A stretch of 49,221 bases of DNA from Bacteroides sp. (GTDB lineage Bacteria; Bacteroidota; Bacteroidia; Bacteroidales; Bacteroidaceae), in assembly GCA_021203515.1 (NCBI GenBank), contig JAJQAY010000102.1, positions 1-49,221 on the forward strand, written 5' to 3'. This document shows, one piece after another, positions 44,192 to 49,221 of the stretch. The position numbers were made by a program, and so were the translations under genes. Below the pieces are notes generated by a model. That model was not told where the DNA came from, made no database searches, and saw only the letters and a list, made by a program, of their open reading frames with translations. The first letter of the stretch is position 1, and each line of letters begins with the position of its first letter.

Positions 44192-46240
44192 ATGCAAAAA
44201 GGAAATATTGGGGTAACAACAGAGAACATCTTCCCCGTTATCAAAAAGTTTTTGTACAGCGATCATGAAATCTTCCTTCGTGAATTGGTGTCTAATGCCG
44301 TCGATGCAACGCAGAAGCTGAAAACACTGGCTTCCATTGGTGAGTATAAAGGAGAAGTCGGTGGTTTGACCGTTCATGTTTCTTTGGGCAAAGATACAAT
44401 TACCGTATCTGATCATGGTATTGGGCTTACTGCAGAAGAAATCGATAAATACATCAACCAGATTGCATTCTCCGGTGCTAATGATTTCTTGGAGAAATAT
44501 AAAAACGATGCCAATGCTATCATCGGCCATTTCGGACTTGGTTTCTACTCCGCCTTCATGGTGGCCAAGAAAGTAGAGATTGCCACTAAATCCTATCAAG
44601 AAGGTGCTAAAGCTGTGAAATGGACTTGCGATGGCAGTCCGGAGTTCACAATCGAGGATACAGACAAAGCAGAACGTGGTACTGATATCGTTCTTTATAT
44701 CGACGATGATTGCAAGGAATTTCTGGAAGAAGCACGCGTGTCTTCTTTATTGAAGAAATATTGCAGTTTCCTTCCTATCCCCGTTGCATTCGGCAAAAAG
44801 AAAGAATGGAAAGACGGTAAGCAGGTTGAAACGGCAGAAGATAATATCATCAACGATTCAAACCCGCTGTGGACGCTGAAACCCAGTGAGTTGAAGGATG
44901 AGGACTATAAGAAATTCTACCGCGACCTCTATCTGATGTCCGACGAACCGCTGTTCTGGATACATCTGAATGTGGACTATCCGTTCCACCTCACCGGTAT
45001 CCTGTATTTCCCCAAAGTCAAGAGCAATATCGAACTGAACAAGAACAAGATACAGCTCTATTGTAACCAGGTATATGTGACCGATTCTGTCGAGGGCATC
45101 GTCCCCGACTTCCTCACCTTGCTGCACGGTGTACTCGATTCGCCGGACATTCCGTTGAACGTATCCCGTTCTTATTTGCAGAGTGATGCAAACGTGAAGA
45201 AGATTTCCACGTATATCACGAAGAAAGTGTCTGACCGTCTGCAATCCATCTTCAAGAACGACCGTCCTCAGTTTGAAGAGAAATGGAACGACCTGAAAAT
45301 CTTTATCAATTACGGAATGCTCACTCAGGAGGATTTCTATGATAGAGCGAAGGATTTTGCCCTTTTCACCGATACCGACAATAAACATTATACTTTCGAA
45401 GAGTATAAGACTTTGATTAAAGATAATCAGACGGATAAGGACGGAAACCTGATTTATCTCTACGCCAACGATAAAGACGAGCAGTATAGCTACATCGAAG
45501 CTGCCAAGAATAAGGGCTACAATGTTCTGCTGATGGACGGTCAGCTCGATATTGCTTTAGTGAGCATGTTGGAGCAGAAGTTTGAGAAAGTACGTTTCAC
45601 CCGTGTAGACAGCGATGTGATTGACAATCTGATTGTGAAGGAAGACAAGAAAAATGAGGCGCTCGAAGCCGGCAAGCAAGAAGCGCTCTCTGCAATCTTC
45701 AAGAGCCAGTTGCCGAAGATAGAGAAAACAGAATTCAGCATCATGGCGCAGTCTTTGGGCGAAAATACTTCTCCGGTGATGATTACTCAAAGCGAGTATA
45801 TGCGTCGTATGAAGGAAATGGCTAACATTCAGGCTGGCATGAGTTTCTATGGTGAAATGCCGGATATGTTCAATCTAGTGCTGAACTCCGATCATGAACT
45901 GGTAAAAGAAATTCTGGCGGATGAAGATAAGGAATGTGAAGCAGCCGTTGCTCCTGTACAGAAGGAAATGGAAGACGTTGACAAACGTCGTAATGACCTG
46001 AGAAAGAATCAGGAAGGCAAGAAAGATGAAGAAATTCCTACTGCCGAGAAAGATGAAGTGAATGATTTGGACAAGAAATGGGAAGAACTGAAAACGCAGA
46101 AAGAAAGCGTTTATGCCGTTTATGCCGCCAAGAATAAGGTTGTTCGCCAGTTGATTGATTTGGCATTGCTTCAGAATGGAATGTTGAAGGGCGAAGCATT
46201 GAATAACTTTGTAAAGAGAAGCATCGACCTGATTCGGTAA
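44192..46240 (+). CDS. htpG: molecular chaperone HtpG (Hsp90)
   Basis: A 682-residue Hsp90. The GHKL ATP site is visible as IFLRELVSNAVDATQKL (catalytic Glu, Asn), VSDHGIGLTAEEI and GHFGLGFYSAFMVA. The middle domain has LFWIHLNVDYPFHLTGILYFPKVKS and the catalytic-loop region VDSPDIPLNVSRSYLQSDANVKKI. The C-terminal dimerisation part has a charged insert (KEMEDVDKRRNDLRKNQEGKKDEEIP) and no MEEVD tail, as expected for bacteria. It lies alone between two terminators, next to clpC, which groups two protein quality-control genes. Confidence 0.95.
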   Translation: MQKGNIGVTTENIFPVIKKFLYSDHEIFLRELVSNAVDATQKLKTLASIGEYKGEVGGLTVHVSLGKDTITVSDHGIGLTAEEIDKYINQIAFSGANDFLEKYKNDANAIIGHFGLGFYSAFMVAKKVEIATKSYQEGAKAVKWTCDGSPEFTIEDTDKAERGTDIVLYIDDDCKEFLEEARVSSLLKKYCSFLPIPVAFGKKKEWKDGKQVETAEDNIINDSNPLWTLKPSELKDEDYKKFYRDLYLMSDEPLFWIHLNVDYPFHLTGILYFPKVKSNIELNKNKIQLYCNQVYVTDSVEGIVPDFLTLLHGVLDSPDIPLNVSRSYLQSDANVKKISTYITKKVSDRLQSIFKNDRPQFEEKWNDLKIFINYGMLTQEDFYDRAKDFALFTDTDNKHYTFEEYKTLIKDNQTDKDGNLIYLYANDKDEQYSYIEAAKNKGYNVLLMDGQLDIALVSMLEQKFEKVRFTRVDSDVIDNLIVKEDKKNEALEAGKQEALSAIFKSQLPKIEKTEFSIMAQSLGENTSPVMITQSEYMRRMKEMANIQAGMSFYGEMPDMFNLVLNSDHELVKEILADEDKECEAAVAPVQKEMEDVDKRRNDLRKNQEGKKDEEIPTAEKDEVNDLDKKWEELKTQKESVYAVYAAKNKVVRQLIDLALLQNGMLKGEALNNFVKRSIDLIR

Positions 46241-46263
46241 GACCCTTTAAATTTCTATATACA

Positions 46264-46313
46264 GAGAGGTTGCTCAAAAGGACTTTGTCCGTTGAGCCAA
46301 CCTCTTTTTTTGT
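46264..46313 (+). terminator. htpG terminator
   Basis: GAGAGGTTGCTCAA pairs with TTGAGCCAACCTCT over 13-14 bp, with a 14-base loop and a following T run. Confidence 0.9.
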
Positions 46314-46364
46314 TTGTTATGTATGTTTTTTCCGTTGGATACGAAGTTTCTAGAAACTAATGTT

Positions 46365-46372
46365 TATATTTG
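46365..46372 (+). promoter_or_regulatory. promoter -7 box (TATATTTG) of the patatin gene
   Basis: Exact TAnnTTTG match 34 bases before the ATG, after the htpG terminator. No -33 box at the ideal distance. Confidence 0.5.
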
Positions 46373-46406
46373 AACATTGAATAAATCATCCGGAACAGTA
46401 TAATTC

Positions 46407-48704
46407 ATGAAAAGATTTCTTTTGCTTTTATTGATTTGCCTGTTGGCTCTACCATTTGTTCAGGCTCAGAAGGTGGGGCTTGTTTTGAGTGGCGGTGGTG
46501 CAAAAGGTATGACGCATATCGGCATCATTCGTGCTTTGGAGGAAAACAATATTCCTATTGATTACATTGCAGGAACCTCTATGGGAGCCATTATCGGTTC
46601 TCTTTATGCGATGGGTTATTCTCCGGACGATATGGAAGCCCTGATCCGTTCGGAAGAATTCAAACGTTGGTACTCCGGCAAAGTAGAGCCTAAATATGGG
46701 TATTATTTCAAGAAGAACCGCCCCACACCGGAATTTTTCAATATCCGTTTTGCTTTCAGAGATTCGCTGCATGTGAAGCCGCAGATACTTCCCACGAGCA
46801 TGGTCAATCCCATTCAGATGAATTTGGTGTTTGTCGAGCTGTTTGCACGTGCTACGGCTGCCTGTGACGGCAATTTCAATAACTTGTTTGTCCCCTTCCG
46901 TTGCATTGCTTCGGATGTGTACAACAAAAGGCCGTTGATTATGCGTCATGGAGACTTGGGCGATGCAGTTCGTGCTTCCATGAGCTTTCCGTTTGTCTTC
47001 AAGCCGATAGAGATAGACAGTGTTTTGGCCTATGACGGTGGCATTTACAATAATTTCCCGACTGACGTGATGCGCGAGGATTTCAAGCCGGAAGTCATAA
47101 TCGGCAGCGTGGTGGCCGCCAATCCCAGCAAGCCTAAGGAAAATGATCTCATGAGCCAACTCGAAAACATGATTATGCAGAAGACGGACTATACGCTTCC
47201 CGATTCTTTGGGTATCATTATGAACTTCAAGTACGATGATGTGAACCTGCTAGACTTTGATCGTCTGCAAGAGCTGCACGATATCGGTTACAATCGGACT
47301 ATCAGTATGATGGACTCCATAAAAAGCCGTGTTCATCGCAGGGTGAATGCCGAGAATGTCCGTTTGAGGCGTATGGTATACCGCAGTAGTTTGCCGCAAT
47401 TCCGATTTCGGGATATCCATATCGAAGACGCCAATGCACAGCAGCAGGCTTATATTAAGAAAGAATTTCATGATGAAGACTACGAAATTTTCACTTATGA
47501 AGACTTGAAGCGTGGTTATTTCCGTTTGTTGGCGGACAATATGATATCTGAAATCGTTCCTCATGCTGTCTATGACCCTCAGAGCGACCTCTATGAACTT
47601 CATTTGAAGGTTAAAATGGAAGATAACTTCTCGGTGCGCATGGGTGGAAGCGTTTCTGCCACCAGTTCCAACCAGATACATTTGGGATTGGGATATCAGA
47701 ACTTGAACTACTATGCCAAAGAGGTTACTTTGGACGGCCAGATTGGCAAAATTTACAATAATGCCCAATTGATGGCAAAGATAGATCTGCCTACACATAT
47801 CCCGACCTCTTACCGCCTCATAGCCTCCATCAGCACGTTCGACTATTATCGAAAGGACAAACTCTTTTCGCGGAACGATAAACCTTCATTCAACTCTAAA
47901 GATGAACGTTTTGTGAAGCTGATGGTAGCCTTACCCTTTTTAGCGAATAAACGGGCTGAATTCAGTATCGGATATGGAAAGCTTCAGGACAATTATTTTC
48001 AGTCCAATATGATTAACTTCGAAAAAGACCGTTCAGATAAAAACACCTATAAACTATTGGGAGGCTCTATCGGGCTCCATGGCAGCACTTATAATGCCCG
48101 GCAATATGCTACAAGGGGATATTTGGAGAAATTGGTTGCGCAGGTCTTCACGGGAAAAGAACGATTCATACCCGGAAATCCGTCGGAAACGAATGTGGGT
48201 AGCGAGAAGCGACAGTCGTGGTTACAGATTTCTTATATGAAAGATGCCTACCACGCAATGAGTTCCAAGTTTACCTTGGGATGGATGGCAGAAGGGCTGT
48301 ATTCATCGAAGAATTTCTCTCAAAATTATACGGCTACCATGCTGCAGGCTGCCGACTTTTCGCCGACTCCCCATAGTAAGTTGATGTATAATGAAGCTTT
48401 TCGTGCCAATCAATTCCTTGCAGGAGGTATCAAGCCTATCTATGTCATTAATGATATGTTTCAGTTCCGTACGGAATTTTACGCATTCATGCCGATATTT
48501 CCTATTAAAAAAAATGATTTGAACAAGGCTTATTATGGCAAAGCGTTCTCGCGGGTAGAGTATATGGGAGAAGTATCTGTAATTTGTCAATTGCCTTTCG
48601 GAGCTATATCAGCATACCTAAATCACTATAGTTCACCGAAAAAAGAGTGGAATGTGGGATTGACTCTCGGCTGGCAACTGTTCAATTACCGTTTTGTAGA
48701 GTAA
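46407..48704 (+). CDS. patatin-like phospholipase with outer-membrane barrel
   Basis: A 765-residue protein. The signal peptide is MKRFLLLLLICLLALPFVQAQ. The patatin domain has the oxyanion loop LVLSGGGAKGMTHIGII, nucleophile elbow AGTSMGAIIGS (GxSxG, catalytic serine) and the catalytic aspartate in LAYDGGIYNNFPTDVM. A POTRA-like domain follows (about residues 330-420: FRFRDIHIEDANAQQQAYIKKEF). A beta-barrel runs to the C-terminus, ending in alternating strands and a terminal aromatic-rich strand (LGWQLFNYRFVE). This is the patatin-Omp85 layout (type Vd secretion, PlpD-like). It should display a lipase at the cell surface. Confidence 0.9.
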   Translation: MKRFLLLLLICLLALPFVQAQKVGLVLSGGGAKGMTHIGIIRALEENNIPIDYIAGTSMGAIIGSLYAMGYSPDDMEALIRSEEFKRWYSGKVEPKYGYYFKKNRPTPEFFNIRFAFRDSLHVKPQILPTSMVNPIQMNLVFVELFARATAACDGNFNNLFVPFRCIASDVYNKRPLIMRHGDLGDAVRASMSFPFVFKPIEIDSVLAYDGGIYNNFPTDVMREDFKPEVIIGSVVAANPSKPKENDLMSQLENMIMQKTDYTLPDSLGIIMNFKYDDVNLLDFDRLQELHDIGYNRTISMMDSIKSRVHRRVNAENVRLRRMVYRSSLPQFRFRDIHIEDANAQQQAYIKKEFHDEDYEIFTYEDLKRGYFRLLADNMISEIVPHAVYDPQSDLYELHLKVKMEDNFSVRMGGSVSATSSNQIHLGLGYQNLNYYAKEVTLDGQIGKIYNNAQLMAKIDLPTHIPTSYRLIASISTFDYYRKDKLFSRNDKPSFNSKDERFVKLMVALPFLANKRAEFSIGYGKLQDNYFQSNMINFEKDRSDKNTYKLLGGSIGLHGSTYNARQYATRGYLEKLVAQVFTGKERFIPGNPSETNVGSEKRQSWLQISYMKDAYHAMSSKFTLGWMAEGLYSSKNFSQNYTATMLQAADFSPTPHSKLMYNEAFRANQFLAGGIKPIYVINDMFQFRTEFYAFMPIFPIKKNDLNKAYYGKAFSRVEYMGEVSVICQLPFGAISAYLNHYSSPKKEWNVGLTLGWQLFNYRFVE

Positions 48705-48732
48705 TTTTCTTCAAAAAAAGTTTGCGCATCGC

Positions 48733-48762
48733 TTGCTAATTCGGAAAAAGTACGTATCTTTG
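48733..48762 (+). promoter_or_regulatory. tRNA-Arg operon promoter
   Basis: TTG (48733-48735) then, 19 bases later, an exact TATCTTTG (48755-48762), 17 bases before the first tRNA. Confidence 0.6.
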
Positions 48763-48779
48763 CACCCGTTAAACAAAAA

Positions 48780-48853
48780 GGCCGCGTAGCTCAACTGAAT
48801 AGAGTAGCTGACTACGGATCAGCCGGTTACAGGTTTGAATCCTGTCGCGGTCA
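48780..48853 (+). tRNA. tRNA-Arg (anticodon ACG), copy 1
   Basis: A 74-base cloverleaf. The acceptor GGCCGCG pairs with CGCGGTC (one G-T). The anticodon arm is GCTGA-CTACGGA-TCAGC with anticodon ACG at the loop centre. The T arm is ACAGG-TTTGAAT-CCTGT. The discriminator is A, and the CCA is not encoded. ACG, with A34 edited to inosine, reads CGU, CGC and CGA codons. Confidence 0.95.
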
Positions 48854-48875
48854 CAATTTGTTAATTATATAAAAG

Positions 48876-48949
48876 GGTCGCGTAGCTCAACTGAATAGAG
48901 TAGCTGACTACGGATCAGCCGGTTACGGGTTTGAATCCTGTCGCGATCA
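48876..48949 (+). tRNA. tRNA-Arg (anticodon ACG), copy 2
   Basis: A second 74-base copy 22 bases after the first, in the same transcript. It differs at three positions: acceptor pair 3-70 changes from C-G to T-A (both partners changed), and the T arm has one A-to-G giving a G-T pair. The anticodon arm is identical. The double change keeps the stem, so the copy is under selection and functional. Confidence 0.95.
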
Positions 48950-48954
48950 CAAGA

Positions 48955-48986
48955 AACCTCTGCAAAGAAATTTGCGGAGGTTTTTT
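48955..48986 (+). terminator. tRNA operon terminator
   Basis: AACCTCTGCAAA-GAAA-TTTGCGGAGGTT stem-loop (one wobble) followed by T6. Confidence 0.9.
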
Positions 48987-48993
48987 AATAAGC

Positions 48994-49087
48994 TAGTATT
49001 ATACAACTCATAGAAAAACGAATCATGCCGAAATTCTGGATCAGTCGCAAAATCTGGTGGATGCTTTCTGTGAGTTGTGTAATACTA
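48994..49087. repeat. 20-bp inverted repeat with 54-base loop
   Basis: TAGTATTATACAACTCATAG (48994-49013) is the inverse of 49068-49087, with 18 of 20 positions complementary and the other two G-T. In RNA the stem would be fully paired. The loop contains the start codon and first codons of a micro-ORF. Only one such pair is visible. Confidence 0.6.
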
Positions 49088-49162
49088 ACTATTATTCATA
49101 CCGGAATGGTTATGAATCAAATGTCTTCACCACAGAGAGCACCCACCAAGTTTTACGACTAA
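49025..49162 (+). CDS. possible micro-ORF, single-pass membrane peptide
   Basis: A 45-codon ORF (MPKFWISRKIWWMLSVSCV start) has a basic N-terminus, one hydrophobic stretch (about residues 11-28) and a polar tail (SPQRAPTKFYD). The downstream half of the inverted repeat lies inside it. I do not recognise the peptide and it may not be translated. Its amphipathic membrane-peptide look resembles type I toxin-like or regulatory peptides, but no antisense RNA promoter was identified. The last 60 bases of the window after it hold no feature I can support. Confidence 0.3.
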   Translation: MPKFWISRKIWWMLSVSCVILTIIHTGMVMNQMSSPQRAPTKFYD

Positions 49163-49221
49163 TTCTAAATAACATTAGTAAGTGGCAATAACAGATAACA
49201 GTACCAGAAAGAAAGCAAAAA

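Overview
The window looks like a chromosomal segment of a Bacteroides-type bacterium (phylum Bacteroidota). The evidence is the complete moxR-DUF58-batABCDE aerotolerance operon, the rpmB-rpmG-DUF4295-ftsY-rimO cluster, a TamB/DUF490 giant, a patatin fused to an outer-membrane barrel, and repeated promoter -7 boxes of the Bacteroides TAnnTTTG type just upstream of genes. Assignment below genus level is not possible from the sequence alone.

Layout. (1) 1-5.9 kb: the 3' end of a surface-polysaccharide locus on the + strand, very AT-rich up to about 3.6 kb. It holds a flippase end, a Wzy-like polymerase, a GT4 glycosyltransferase, an Alg14/Alg13-like (PssD/PssE-like) transferase pair, then gmd and fcl for GDP-L-fucose, a small winged-helix-like ORF and a strong terminator. 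(2) 6.1-15.2 kb: proS; a palindromic repeat cluster; a HicB-like small ORF; a minus-strand pair (flippase-like membrane protein and a GT4 enzyme that lacks its middle); an LpxH-like phosphoesterase; a GT-B glycosyltransferase; and ppk-ppx for polyphosphate. (3) 15.2-26.7 kb: tamB (minus), tsaD, pncC, rpmB-rpmG-DUF4295, ftsY, rimO, an HU protein, and a second HU domain fused through a membrane segment to LysM. (4) 26.9-35.4 kb: the bat operon. (5) 35.6-49.2 kb: a small DNA-binding protein, a DUF2007-universal stress protein split at a G8 tract, a secreted TPR protein and gyrA (minus), clpC, htpG, the patatin-barrel protein, two tandem tRNA-Arg(ACG) genes, a terminator, and a micro-ORF whose start lies in the loop of a long inverted repeat.

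Two features cut across the window. First, many reading frames are broken by single-base shifts, nearly all in or beside homopolymers: polymerase, GT4 (four breaks), Alg14-like, gmd, fcl, flippase-like, GT-B (two breaks), probably the rimO start, and the DUF2007-USP gene. Conserved sequence resumes in another frame each time. Uncorrected homopolymer errors in a draft assembly are the simplest reading; real slippage is the alternative. Second, three intergenic spaces (7.67, 22.4 and 41.3 kb) hold clusters of short words repeated in both orientations to form nested palindromes. These are the best candidates for something not covered by ordinary gene annotation.

Functionally the window joins envelope construction (capsule, fucose supply, lipid glycosylation, TamB, surface patatin) to stress and proteostasis genes (Bat, polyphosphate, ClpC, HtpG, USP) and core translation and replication genes.
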